Shown here: positions 43,217 to 54,420 of the stretch, piece after piece
How positions within the stretch are numbered: the stretch's first letter is position 1
How the letters are laid out: the number at the start of each line of letters is the position of its first letter
Source of the DNA: Selaginella moellendorffii
Taxonomy: Eukaryota > Streptophyta > Lycopodiopsida > Selaginellales > Selaginellaceae
Assembly: GCF_000143415.4 (NCBI RefSeq)
Contig: NW_003314315.1
Span: 558,001-622,000 of the forward strand
DNA length: 64,000 nucleotides
Direction of reading: 5' to 3'
The notes under the pieces: generated by a model
What the model saw: only the letters and a program-made list of their open reading frames with translations
Databases searched by the model: none
Told to the model about the DNA's origin: nothing
Made by a program: the position numbers and the translations under genes

Positions 43217-44665
43217 GAGAATCTGCGAGAATGGCGATGACACACGCGCTGTCGACGGGAGGAGGCTTCTCGTCCAGGACAAGAGCAAAGGCACGGTAGA
43301 GGCGCTCGTCTGGGGCGTTGTGCCACAAGCTAGCTCTGATCGACGCAAGGATTGCGTGGAGACTAAGCTTGTGGCGGCCATGATATCCTCAAGGAACCTT
43401 TTGTTTTCTTGCTTCCTTAGTTATTTCCTTGACTCTGGAAGCACAGATTATCTAGAAATTGGAAACACGACCAGAGTTATTGGCTGGTATCATTTACATC
43501 CGCACATCACTGTTCTTCCTTCTCATGTTGGTGAGTTTCATCCGCTCAGGACTCCAATTTTGGTTTTGGTTCCAACGGGAACGGTCTTCCGGATGAAGCC
43601 TCCTCGTCTCTCTCGGTACTTGAGCATTTGTTGAAAGGGTCACAACTCTTTTCTTTTTTCTTCTTACAGACAGTTGTGGACATCAACTATACTCGTAGGA
43701 TATCGGATTCGTCAAGCAATGAAATCGAGCAGCGGCTTTCGCCAGGCATCGAAGAAGCAATGCATCTTTCAAGTCTTGACATGAGGTAAATACCGTTCTG
43801 CTTTCCGTTCTGAAATTTTCCTACGTAAAACAGTTCCGGAGACTTTTCACGAAAGGAGATCCCAATGCAAGTAGTTCCTGTGTCCACATTCAACCTCGCC
43901 AATCCTCCTCCCGATCCTCTGCTTTCTTTGCAGCAGACAGTGTTTAACGAAGAAAAGGCTGCGTTTGAGAAAGCCATGCATCAAAGAAAACAGTTCAGTC
44001 ATTCCTGCTCAACTTCTTGACAAGTTATTTCTCTCTTTCTTTCTTCTTGGTTCTCTAGGGGGCAGCGAATCCATCCTTTGGCAGCTTCACACCACTGCGT
44101 GACACACCAGGCGTACCTTTTGAAACTTATGGAACTCTGGTACTCGCAGTTTTTCTGTTTCCTTTTACACTCTTCATTCGGGTTCTTTCTCTAGCCTTGT
44201 GCCTGCAATGACGACGCTGTGGGACAACCTCCAGCAGAACAAAGCGCAGGTAAACAATCTGTCTGGATCTTGTTCAGAGCGTGCGAAGTATTGAGTTTGC
44301 TCGTTTCCTGTGCAGATTGCGCTACTGCATCAGGAAGAAGCAGCGCTTGGCCTTAGATTCGATCGGCAGACAGCCAGGAAACAAGCCGGACGCGATGGCA
44401 CGCGATGGAACTCAGAGCGTACTCAGCAAAGGATTCCCGATTTGGATCAACGTGTGCGACGAAACACCATATGACATCCTCTTAGTTTCCGCAAAGGGAT
44501 TGAAGAGGTCCCTCCAGTTGTAGACAAGCAAAGTTTCGGAAGCTTCAACTCGGAGGCTTCTTCCGCGCTGATCATGGAAAATGGATGTTGCAGATCCAGA
44601 GAGGCTGCTTAACGAAGCGCTCGAGAGTTCTCTTTGTCAGTGTGAAGCTCGAGAATTCTGCATGA
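43217..44665 (+). pseudogene. BRCC36 pseudogene A
   Basis: A duplicate of 38200-40105. Damage: exon 1 is internally deleted, losing the catalytic Glu. Intron 1 is nearly gone. Two bases are missing after the AT-AC intron, which shifts the frame. The catalytic HSH reads HLH. The exon carrying the end of the JAMM motif (DLRTQQ to DDDAN) is absent, so the intron before it runs straight into the next exon. Exons 6-10 are well kept, with a single-base change at the exon 6 end (ACG to ATG). The AT-AC donor ATATCCTC and branch-like TTCCTTGACT persist. Not expected to give an active enzyme; transcription is unknown. Confidence 0.85.
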
Positions 44666-44878
44666 TAAACTCCTCCGCTACAATGGAGAGAGCGCTATCT
44701 GTTGCAACAAGTAAAACCAGCAGGAATTCTGATGGAAAGAAGCCTCAGAATTATTTCTTATCCCAATGCTCGAAAGGTACTGCTTATAGATCCATACTCA
44801 TTTTGGAACGATAGAAAAGAAAACGTTGTCATGAAAAACCAAGATATAATAAAAAGTTCACTTTGAAGTAAAAGACTG

Positions 44879-45610
44879 CTAAACGGAAGTTGCGTGATCC
44901 GTTAGCAGGCCCAAGTCTAGAACCGTCTCCCCTTCAACATGCACTTCATCAAAGAGCTCTTGCCACTTGAATCGCAGAACGTTTCCATCGATTGCTTCGA
45001 TCACTTGAGTCTCTGTAGTCTGCCTGTCCCTGTAATACACAACACAAGGATCACCAACAATGATCCCCAAGGCAACTTTGGCCCCGCCTCGCTCCCCAAC
45101 AAGCACTTCCATATCATCAAAAACAGCCCGTGGATCTTCATTGCGATATACAACTTGGGCCGCCAGGATTACCCTTGCCTTCTTGAGATTGCGGTCCTCC
45201 TTTGATTTCTCTAGCACAAACAAATCCACTTGCTGGTATCGATCGTTTCCGATTTCCATCAAACCTCCCGGAGACAAAGAGACTTGCCGGCTGCTCCCCA
45301 GAAACACGACCCCCAGCCTCTGGAATTCCTGGAGGAGCTTTGCATGCAGCCAGTACCTTACCTGTTCATGATGGTCCGTGTAATCTGCCTGGATGAAAAG
45401 CGAGCCAGACTTCCACAGCATGTTTCGCTTGTAAGCCCGGCTCTTGTTATACATTTTGAGGAACCTATCTCTGGGCACTTCACCTGATACAAAGACTGGC
45501 CCGGTGTTGTCTCCTATCTTCTCTACTGCAGCATCCATCGCCCTAAGCCAAGCTTCAATGTCTGGATCATTCTCTGGAATAGGGGAGTACTCCATAGAAA
45601 CCCTAGACAT
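44879..45610 (-). CDS. Intronless 243-aa protein, function unknown
   Basis: ATG at 45610 (a TTG further upstream is not a plant start). It begins MSRVSMEYSPIPENDPDIEA. It has no signal peptide or membrane segment, and a mixed alpha/beta look with charged residues: GSLFIQADYTDHHEQVRYWL, NDRYQQVDLFVLEKSKED, KKARVILAAQVVYRNEDP. The D-x-x-V-L-E-K ... ILAAQVV spacing is faintly like PD-(D/E)xK nucleases, but key residues cannot be confirmed. Codon use looks coding and there are no stops in an AT-rich repeat region. It lies just after BRCC36 pseudogene A, and its promoter side carries the right arm of the 25-bp inverted repeat. A telo-box-like AAACCCTA is at the start. It could be a retrocopy, a captured gene or a horizontally gained gene. 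Confidence 0.6.
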   Translation of the reverse strand: MSRVSMEYSPIPENDPDIEAWLRAMDAAVEKIGDNTGPVFVSGEVPRDRFLKMYNKSRAYKRNMLWKSGSLFIQADYTDHHEQVRYWLHAKLLQEFQRLGVVFLGSSRQVSLSPGGLMEIGNDRYQQVDLFVLEKSKEDRNLKKARVILAAQVVYRNEDPRAVFDDMEVLVGERGGAKVALGIIVGDPCVVYYRDRQTTETQVIEAIDGNVLRFKWQELFDEVHVEGETVLDLGLLTDHATSV

Positions 45611-45649
45611 AAACCACAACTTTAAAAAATAGACTATTCATGAAGACTT

Positions 45650-45674
45650 CCTAGTTAATAGGTCAAGAATATCC
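45650..45674 (-). repeat. Right arm of the 25-bp inverted repeat
   Basis: Exact reverse complement of 38004-38028. It lies 40 nt upstream of the start codon at 45610. Confidence 0.8.
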
Positions 45675-46129
45675 TTACATATACAACAATTATTAGTACA
45701 ATCCTTCTTTCCAAAAATGTGTACAAAAACGAAGAGCCTTTATTTTTGGTCCACCGGATTCAATTCATTGCTTGGTCCGACTGCACTTGTGTCCTGATTC
45801 GAGGATTAGACTGCATGTTCATTGGTACCATGAATCAAGTTTATGTTGGAAAGAGCTCTTGATGAGAGGAATGCTGCAATAAACTTCCTGGATCATCATA
45901 AATCTACACTTTAGTTAGAAATTTAGCTCATGTGAAGTGACTTATAAAATTTCCTGAAAGAGCTTTAAACTTACCTTTCTTGTAAAGTCTTTATGCTATC
46001 ATGGAGGCTGCATGCTTGTATGTTCTCGGACCAATGAAGGAAAGGAGAAACCCAGTTTATAGGGCTTCAGAATGCTGTGCTCCTAACAAAAACATTCCAA
46101 AGCATGTAGCAAAAATTCATGGTTAATTA

Positions 46130-46330
46130 AACTTGGATGTCTGTCTTTCATCTAGCAAAATTAATGTTCATGACTGGTTTCTTCAAAATCATTGTGATTG
46201 ATGAAACTTTTTGAACACCTATGCAACACCTTTGAAATTGAGACCAAAAAGCTTAGATAGTTTTGCTAGGAAACTTTTAGAGATATCCTCAATATGATCT
46301 CATATCCAATAAAGATCAATATATAAAGTT
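46130..46330 (-). repeat. AT-rich repeat, inverted copy
   Basis: Its reverse complement matches about 53757-54005: words such as ATATTGAGGATAT, AAAGTTTCCTAGCAAAA, AAGGTGTTGC and TTAATTTTGCTAGAT occur in the same order. The 42640-42760 stretch is a further relative. Confidence 0.6.
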
Positions 46331-46719
46331 TGCTCATCAAATCAGCTTCAACTGCATATTGCACAAGCACCCAGAAAACTTGCTAATTCGGCTGTAAGGG
46401 TTGTCCAGGAGAGATGTCAATCACCTGTATTTTTTGACCCTTGAACTCTATCGCAGCAATTATCCTTAGGGTTTAACCATATTTTAATGCCTATGCACAT
46501 ATGAGTGCCTCTTTCTAGGCCAGTAGTTTAGTCAAAAATTTTGCTTTGCAGTTGCAGCATTAATTCATTCCACACCACTACCTCCCACACTGTGGCTGAC
46601 TTCCAATCTTCTCTGATTCAACAGTTGATCGATCTGTCAACTTGTTTAATTATCAAGCATTCGGAAGGAACTACTTGAGAAAACAAACATAGTTATTAAT
46701 CAGTTTGAAAACAATAGGA

Positions 46720-47001
46720 AGCAGAATGGTAATGTATTATTGCCTTAATTACAACTTTATACAGCACTAACATGAAGGAGTATTTTAGATTTCTTTCTAT
46801 GTTTGGTAATGTATTTATATTTTTGAAATTTAAATCTTGTTGAGCTGTGTTTTTTAAGATGAAATTGGTGGTGTTAAAGATTCAGATCTTAATGAACATC
46901 ATGAACAAATAAGGCTATATATTAATTTAATATTCTAATTAGAACTATTATGCTATAACATTACATACCTATAAAGAGGAAGACAAGTAATAGTGTTTGG
47001 T
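46720..47001 (+). repeat. AT-rich interspersed repeat, copy 2
   Basis: Partner of 41290-41560 (same orientation, roughly 75% alike by eye). It ends close to a short frame starting at 47087 that I do not consider a gene. Confidence 0.6.
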
Positions 47002-47258
47002 AAAGTTTTAATTGACTTCTTGTTTGTGGTGTGTTGTGCAAGAACCCTCCTTGAAGCCTCACATTCACTAGTTACACAAGTAAATTATGGCTTTCATATG
47101 GCTCCAGACATACCTGGTTGTGCCATTGGCATGTTGCACCACTGGACAACAAACTGGATCACATGGTGGTGAGATTCTAGTAGCAAGAGTGTGTGAATGT
47201 AGATTGCATCGTCCATCACAGCAAGAATGTCAGCATTGTAGATGGCACCTCGCTCCTG

Positions 47259-48200
47259 TCAGGCGGAAGCCTTCCTTTGCACCAAGTATTTTCCTGAAGA
47301 AACAACTATTAGCTCTTTTTCCCTTTTGTGATGTTTCACACACTTTCCTTTCCATTTCCTTGCCATGGCATCGAAGTTGTAGTTTTGTAGCCTCATGCCT
47401 GCTCTCCAGCGCTCCACAACGTACTTGGCCTTGGCCTTTTGCTCCACCAAGCTCTCAAACCCGCAGAGTGTGAGAAAAGATCCATGGCAGAGAACTTGGA
47501 GAGGCTGCACCATGTCTAGAGAACGTGCCACTCCAATGCTCCAGACAAGATCTGGGCAGCCAAGATGATCACTGATCCTAGGGAAGGACCAGAGGTGTGG
47601 AAACCCCAGCTGCATTGTGGCATTGAGCAGCTCTAGGGCTGGCCAAATGGAGGCACCATCCACCCTCAAAGTAGCTTGTGCTGGGGATTATGGACAAGAA
47701 ACTGTAGAATCACGTGCAGGCACTTGAAAAGATCCTTGCAGCCTGGCCACGGAGACACGAAGGATTAAAAGTTTGAAACTTTTGCCTGATCGTGGCCAAG
47801 AACATGAATTTCATGCTCTTGACCGCTCCACAGCCGGAAATCTCGCTCAAGATCCTCAAAAGCCCTCTTAAGAACAGCAATGGCGGCTGGAATACCTGGA
47901 TTGCAAGACATGGCTATCCATAGCAAGAACACATCTGACGACACTAGCATCTTGGCCAGCACCTCCATGAGCTCATCCATTCCCATGCCCCCAGCCTCTT
48001 GAGATTGTCAAGATCAAAAATCCTACATGACGGAACAACATTGTCAGGAATGAGTGTCTTGGCTAGCGCCCTCATCCATTCCCTCGCCCCCTAACCTCTT
48101 GAGATTGTCAAGCTCGAATATCTTGTGTGGCAGAACAACATTGTCGGGAATGAGGCGCATTTGGACCCATGGTGGTGCCATGCCCTGCCATTCCCATGGA
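47259..48200 (-). pseudogene. Decayed protein-coding remnant, family not recognised
   Basis: On minus, one frame gives MDELMEVLAKMLVSSDVFLL, AMSCNPGIPAAIAVLKRAFE and DLERDFRLW. After a gap comes VDGASIWPALELLNATMQLG, then FPHLWSFPRISDHLG. The style resembles plant F-box-like or repeat proteins, but no F-box consensus is certain. Frame changes and a 97-100-bp tandem duplication at its start argue for a broken gene. The neighbouring plus-strand frame at 47087-47473 is a shadow. Confidence 0.35.
47974..48154. repeat. Tandem duplication, about 100-bp period
   Basis: 47974-48054 and 48071-48154 share CTCATCCATTCCC, CCTCTTGAGATTGTCAAG and AACAACATTGTC in order. It lies in the decayed coding remnant. 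Confidence 0.75.
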
Positions 48201-48567
48201 TTCTCTCACAATTGCACTATGTCGTGACGACTTGCTAGGCCTAGCGAGAGCCACATTGAATGGGAACCCGAAGTTTTCTCAGAATGTGTAACGCCATCGT
48301 GGAGCAATTGGATGATTGATTGCAAGGATGATGTTCAAGATTTTAAATTTATATTCGTTAGTATATGGCATTGTAGCCGTACACTTTCACATCATCCTCT
48401 CCTCTCAGAATAATGGAAGGCCGTCAGGGTTCTCTTGTAGACGGGCCGGGATCTGGAGGAACGTCAGGAGGAGGCATCGGTGGATCTGTAGATGGTATTA
48501 ACTGCTCCTAATCCCTTTGTATGAAGTGTTTCAACCGCTACACATGCACAATCTTTGGAGGATTGGC

Positions 48568-49530
48568 CTACTGGACGTCATACCGAACCTCATAAACTTG
48601 TGGTCCAACTTGCCGCAACACCCGATACGGTCCTTTCCACTGCGCAAGGAGCCCCTTAGATAAACCACATACTGTAAGATGGGGAAAATGGACTAACACC
48701 AAATCATTCACTTTGTACTCCACAGGTGGACGATGATGAGAGTTGTAGCGCCATTGTTGTCCCACTTGTACGCGGCCTAAGTGTTCGGCAAACTCTGCTT
48801 AGACAAGTGGAAGAATGTTTATCAAATATTGACCCCACGACCTAGCATCGGGAGCTCGTGGCAATCGTGAAGATAAACCCAGCTCTGTTGGTAATATTGG
48901 ATCATGACCATATAGGAGTTTATATGGTGAAGCACCAATAGAACTCTACACCCCTGTGACATAGGCATACTGAAAAGATGGCAAATAACCATCCTAATTC
49001 AAATGCTGAAAGTTCACATACTTCGCAATCATCCCTTTGAATGTCCAAATGAGCCGTTCCACCAGACTGTTTGATTGTGGATGATAAGCACTCGTGAAAG
49101 TCTGGTGTATCCCCAACCAAGATGTCAAAACGTGAAATGCCTCAGCCATAAATGTGGGACCATTATTCGAAAGAATCCGCTCTAGACAAGAATGCTGGAA
49201 CACCACTCAATTGAGGAGGAAGTATCCAACAGCAGTTGCAGAGGCGCTAGCAAGAGCACCAACTTGCACCTAACGAGTCAAGTAGTCAGAAGCAATACTA
49301 ACATACTCATTGCTAGCAGTCGACCGTGGAAAAGGTCCCATAAGATGAAATGCCACCAACTCAAATGGACGAGAAATTGCAATTAACTGCAACCGTCCTT
49401 CTGCAGCATAAGGGGGGGTATTACGAGCTTGGCACCAAACACAGTTACGCACATATCGGATAATATCATGTTGCATCTTTGGCCAATAGAAAGACCTGTG
49501 CAGATTCTCAGTCACACAACGATGTCCCAT
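48568..49530 (-). pseudogene. Integrase part of the Ty3/gypsy element
   Basis: The zinc-finger side shows HRSFYWPKM and CVWCQ. The core shows the SNNGPTFMAEAF block, where the catalytic DxG is NNG, and then AYHPQSNSLVERLIW. The C-terminal part shows VNDLVLVHFPHL and KGPYRVLRQVGPQVYEV. At least three stops or frameshifts lie between these. The Asp-to-Asn change in the core means it could not be active even if frames were continuous. Confidence 0.8.
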
Positions 49531-50141
49531 ATGCCCACCTGGAATAGAAGAATCATGGTAGGAATGGAAAAATCACAGAATAGAGATAGAAAGCACCACC
49601 AGCTGTAAATGATCATCAAGATCTGTCCCCACCAAATAAAGAAGGCCATCTTCAAAGCGATATTGAGAATGTAAATGCCGAAAAGGCAAGTCATTAGCAA
49701 ATGATGTAGGATTCTCAAACGCATCTCAAAGCCTTCAAATCCATGGCTCAATCTTTTGAGCCTCGCGAACCTCATCAATAGAAGGTAGATCTTGCTCTGC
49801 ACCTTATGGACATTGAACATCAAGTACAGCAACTGCCGACGGCATAAAATCCTTGTTTAGAAAATCCACAAATGTTGGAACAACAGGCTCATAAAAAACA
49901 TGAGAAGAGAGTGGAGAAGGAAGAGGAGCTCGAGAAAGGGCATCAGCATCGGCCATAGAACTCCCTGAGCAATGAACAATATCAAAATCATATATCTAAA
50001 GCTTCAAAGCCCACTGAACAGTACGACCAACCATGTTCTTCCACTTTAATAATGAAGTAATGGTAGCATGGTCACCTTCAAGTAACGTCTGAGAACCATG
50101 TAGATATGCATGAAGTTTTTCAAAACCCCAAATTGCCACTA

Positions 50142-51100
50142 TTAGCGGCAATTAGTAAACACTCCTTCTTTGTTGTAAAGTAATTCACCTCTACTGGTTG
50201 TAACATATGCAATGGGATGATGCTGACCAGACACATTTGGGTTTTCTTGCATCAACACACCTCTAAGACTAATATCAAAAGCATCTACGTGCAAAATAAA
50301 AGGTTGAGTGTAGTAAGGATATGCCAAAATTAGAGGAGTCGTCAACAGTTATTTGAGATCTACAAACACCCACTCACAATCTGAAGACCAAATGAAAGAT
50401 GACATTGATGACTTCAGCAACGCTTGCAACGGTGCAGTGCGATCAGAAAAATGATCCACAAAACAACCGAGATACTACACCTTGCTCAGGAAATGTTGCA
50501 CATCATTCACACACTTCGGAGTAGGGAACTTTAGAATAGCCGCAAGTTTGTCAGGATCAACTTGCAAACCCTCACGAGAAATACGGTACCCAAGATAAAT
50601 TGTGTCTTTGGTCCCAAGCACACACTTTGACTTCTTCAGCTTTAAACCAACGTCCTGTAGCCGATCCAACACTTTACACACATCACGAATGTGCTCCTCC
50701 TACGTTCCTGCCGAGTGAATCAAAACATCATCAATGAAGTCAACAGTCACTTCTAGCATATCACAAAGAACCTCGTCCATCATTTGCTGGAAAGTTGCTG
50801 GAGCATTGTTCAAACCAAACGGCATCACCAAGAACTCATACAAACCAAATGGTGTATAAAAAGTAGTGTTAGGAATATCTTCTTTGGCCATCGGTACTTG
50901 CCAGTACCTAGAAGCCAGATCTAGCTTGGTGAACCAACGACTTCACCCTAGACAATCCAAGAGATCAGCAGTGTGAGGAAGAGGGTACACATCCGGGATC
51001 GTCACTTTGTTTAATGGACGATAGTCAATGCAGAAATGAATACTCTCATTAGGCTTCATCACAAGATGAGGTTCACATGCCCAAGGAATCCGCGACTTCC
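50142..51100 (-). pseudogene. Reverse transcriptase / RNase H part of the Ty3/gypsy element
   Basis: RT blocks: TTFYTPFGLYEFLVMPFGL, NNAPATFQQMMDEVL, then VDFIDDVLIHS with the catalytic FIDD. Next come KKSKCVLGTKDTIYLGY and VNDVQHFLSKV. RNase H start: FILHVDAFDISLRGVLMQ. Stops break the frame at ~50700, ~50475 and elsewhere. The weak first H-bearing regions near 51100-50930 are also shifted. Confidence 0.8.
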
Positions 51101-51299
51101 AAATAACACCCTTCTCTAACATCTTCTTGATGTTTGCATGTAAAATCTTGATCTCCTTGGGTGACCCATGACGAATAGGAACCTTGATTGGATGAACATG
51201 TCCGGTTGGAATCAGATGACGTATGGCAATCTTAGCCCTAGACGATAGTCAAATTCAAAGAGATCAGAATACTCCTTTATGAGCTGGTCAACCACTGCA

Positions 51300-53084
51300 A
51301 TGCAAAGATTGTCGAAGGGATCAGAAAAGGGAAGAGTAGAATAAGACAGAAACATAGGAAGAAATAATGGGGGAACAAAAGTAATGGAAGCAAAGGTAGA
51401 AATAAAGGGACGAAGAGGTACAGAAGTGAGAAGAATGGATAAAACATAAGGAAGTATGAAATAAGAGGAAGAAAGGAAATGAAAAAAGCTAGATCTAGAC
51501 AATACAAAAAGCTAGATCTAAACCAAAATCCCAAATCCAAGCACTCCCCAATGCAGTTATTGCAGGTGGTGCTTAATAGCTTTAAGATCCTAATATAGTA
51601 GGATACAAAGTGTGGTATATATTATAATTGCCTCTTTGGAAGTCACACTTCATTACCAATGTTGAAAATCTAAAAGGAAAACAAAGTCCAAAGAAAATAT
51701 GTTAAGAAAGCTATTGCATCAATGGTAAATATGATTTTTATAAAACATTATGATAGTGAGAGGGGGAATGTTTTATAATTTGAGATATCTAAAAATATCC
51801 CTAAGCTAGGCTTCAACTCTTACAAACTAGTTTTTCATATGGAATACATATTGCAGTGCATCTTAGAGCATGGAGAATCTAGAGTGTAAGAATGAATATT
51901 TTACATGAGGGGTATATACCTTTTTTCCCTCTTAAGTTTAAGGTATGATGGATAATACATTTATAATGTATTTTAAAGTTTTACCTATAAAGTTTCTCTT
52001 GCCTTAAACTTACATTAAAATGAGAGAGGTGTGTTAGTTGTGCATCATATACACCATCATAAGAGTGTTTGAATCTAAAAAAGTTTTGATTTATAACTAA
52101 ATTATTCATTTACGATTTAAAATTATAAATAACTATAGAGCAAGTTAAGCTTTATTATATAGCACATGGAAGTATAGAGCAAAATTGGGTTTCAAAAAAT
52201 TTGAGGAGTTTGAGTAATTGTCAAATGCAAAATTATAATTCTTATATTTCCCAATAACTTAAGGTAATCATACACCCCTTAAGACGTATTCTAACCTTTA
52301 CAAAAATACTTCTCAATGGAAAGGACAATATTTCTCTAAAAGAAGATAGTAAATTTGCTAGGAGCAAGGTGTATTATGCTTTACCCAAGTAAAAATATTT
52401 CTTTATAAAAAAAGAAAAAAATTCCCCCTAATAATTCCACATAAAACCTAAGGCATTGATAACAAATTATAATAGTTAGTTGGAGTTGGAATGCAACCCC
52501 CAAATTAGTAAGCTCCACTTTTTGACGAAGTGTTGAGCAAAATGGGTAAAAAAATCTTAATTTGTCAATAGTTGCATTTCAATTTAAAAGAAACTTTATT
52601 TTACTATATAGATACACAATTATTTCAATATAAAACCATGGATGTTATGGTCATGTTCAACATCTTTATCAAAAAGAATAAATTAAAATTTTTTGAGAGG
52701 TTTATTGTAAACTAAAAGGTTTGATCTACATAATTTAGATGAGACATTAACTATATTGCCACTATATTTCTCCACATTAATTAATGTTCTTCCTTGGAAA
52801 ACATTAAGAGTGGTTGTGACTATTTAATGTTTAAATGATGAAATTGTGAAAATGGGTGGAATATTGAGGATATATAATGTAATGATTTGATGGAAGTTTA
52901 GCATTTAGATAGTGAGTTATTAAAAATGTGATTACTCCTATTTAAACTTTTGATTTACTAGATATATAAATTTTTAACCTCAAAAATTGCTCTAATCATT
53001 TTAAATATGTACATCGAGGTTATTATGAAATATGGGAGGCCGAAGAAGCTTAAGAGGGACTTTGCTAAATAATTCAACTTGATC
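51300..53084. other. AT-rich stretch without a gene
   Basis: A purine/pyrimidine-biased patch (51300-51540) gives long chance frames of Phe/Leu/Pro. The rest is AT-rich with scattered short frames. No domain, RNA gene or clear terminal repeat is visible. Confidence 0.5.
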
Positions 53085-53649
53085 ATGAATAAAAGTGCAA
53101 AATTGGGTTTAGGGTTGGTTTAGGGTTAGAAAAGGGGTAAACCCCCTTTTCTAATTGGTTAAAAGTCTTGAGATACTTGGGGTTAAGTGTTCTTGGGTTT
53201 GAATAGTATTGAATTGGGTGATCTTTCAGGAAATCCAAACTCAAGAGCTTATATTTGGTATCGAAGCAGTCTCAAATCAAACTCTATTGATTGACTAAGG
53301 GAATCACACCACATGTTAATTGACATTTGGCTGGTTTAATTTGCCCCCTGTGCTCAACCCAAGGGGTAGGGTGTTAAGAAAGTGGGGCTCTCAAGAGAGT
53401 TGCAGCTGTTAGCTTTCGTTCACGAGGGCGTGAACTTGCAGGGAAGCGTGATGGATTATAAACAACCAAAGGAACGACTCGAGAGACAGTCTATGGAGTT
53501 CAAATATAAAGGGAAAGGGCTTATGAATAAAAGTGCACCTCTTTTTCCTATCGGTTAAGGGTTTTAGGATACTTAAGGTTAAATGTCCTTGGGTTTGAAT
53601 AATACTAGGTTGGGTGACATTTTGGGAAGTTTAAACTCAAGAGCTTACA
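53085..53649 (+). mobile_element. TRIM-like miniature LTR element
   Basis: Two direct copies flank a 118-bp interior: 53085-53253 (5' copy, truncated on its left) and 53372-53649 (3' copy, TG...CA ended, 278 bp). They share, in order, ATGAATAAAAGTGC, CTTGGGTTTGAATA, TTGGGTGA and AACTCAAGAGCTTA. Two bases after the first copy is TGGTATCGAAGC, close to the initiator-Met tRNA primer-binding site TGGTATCAGAGC. Immediately before the second copy is a purine tract (AAGGGGTAGGG). No coding capacity. That is the plan of a terminal-repeat retrotransposon in miniature, mobilised in trans. Confidence 0.65.
53256..53267 (+). other. Primer-binding site of the TRIM-like element
   Basis: TGGTATCGAAGC differs from the common plant tRNA-iMet PBS (TGGTATCAGAGC) at two adjacent bases. 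Spacing to the LTR end is 2 nt, as expected. Confidence 0.6.
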
Positions 53650-53654
53650 TAATG

Positions 53655-54400
53655 AAATGCAATGGATTAACATTTTTTTATACAACTTTTACACCTAAAT
53701 TAACATATTTTTCATATACTTATATGATGTGCATTTACTTACTAAAGATGCTGATTTAATCAATGAAATTTGGATATTATTGATCATATTGAGGATATAT
53801 AAATTTCCATACCTAAAAGTTTCTTAGCAAAATTATTTGAGTTTCTTAGTCTTGATTTCAAGGGTGTTGCGTAGTGTGTATTCCATAACAAATGGTTTCA
53901 ATACACTCAAAGAGTTTTATTAATCACAACAATTTTGAAGCAAATTAATCATAAATATTAATTTTGCTAGATAAAAGATAGTTATCTAAGTTCAATTTAT
54001 CAAATTTTTTTCATAAGTTCAATTATGCTATTTGAGAAATTAGAGCATTTTTTTTTTGAGAGCAGAACATTCTCAAGCTAGAAAATTTTTAATGCAATAA
54101 CTTTCCAAGAACATACAAGTATTATCGACCAGCGTGATAACATAATAAAGACTTTACAAAAAGGATAATGTTAAAACTCTTTACTTCTTATTAACCAAAA
54201 TATAAAAACCTCTTTAAAAAATTTACATGTTATTTTGCCTTCCACATGGGACAAATGTGTTGGCCCATCTTCGAAATCATTGAGTCCCAACTAGAAAAAT
54301 ACTGTAAACTTCTTTCAGATCTAGCATTGGAAGAGACATATACATCCCTTACTTTGCAAAGCTTGATTCCAAGTCCACTCCAGCAAGATTTTATATTAGT
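53655..54400 (+). repeat. AT-rich repeat preceding BRCC36 pseudogene B
   Basis: Direct relative of 42540-43190; the part 53757-54005 also matches the inverted copy at 46130-46330. It leads straight into the BRCC36 copy at 54421, mirroring the arrangement at 43 kb. Confidence 0.65.
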
Positions 54401-54420
54401 TTTTTAATTGTTTAATAAAA

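Larger units (their letters stand above)
45675..47255. other. Repeat-rich region without a gene
   Basis: Mostly AT-rich with no coding signature. It contains an inverted copy (46130-46330) of the repeat found at 53757-54005 and a direct copy (46720-47001) of that at 41290-41560. Confidence 0.5.
48540..51290 (-). mobile_element. Degenerate Ty3/gypsy (Metaviridae-type) retrotransposon, 5' truncated
   Basis: Reading on minus from 51290 to 48540, fragments occur in the normal pol order: the linker before RT (LIKEYSDLFEF, ~51260), reverse transcriptase (51100-50475), RNase H (50345-50142), integrase zinc finger and core (49530-48994), and the integrase C-terminal domain (48765-48568). Many stops and frameshifts divide them, so the element is dead. 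I see no gag, protease, PBS or LTR at the 51.3-kb side, and no LTR at the 48.5-kb side. It is a host-genome plant retroelement. No restored protein is offered. Confidence 0.85.

Noticed and set aside
44581-44814. 77-aa frame after BRCC36 pseudogene A
   Set aside because: Its first part is the duplicated 3' flank of BRCC36 and the rest has no homologue signal.
51212-51540. Hydrophobic minus-strand frames of 87-96 aa
   Set aside because: Come from a purine/pyrimidine-biased low-complexity patch beyond the truncated retroelement.
53104-53132. Telomere-like TTTAGGG words
   Set aside because: Only two or three imperfect units, with no array, so not an interstitial telomere; they fall inside the TRIM-like LTR copy.
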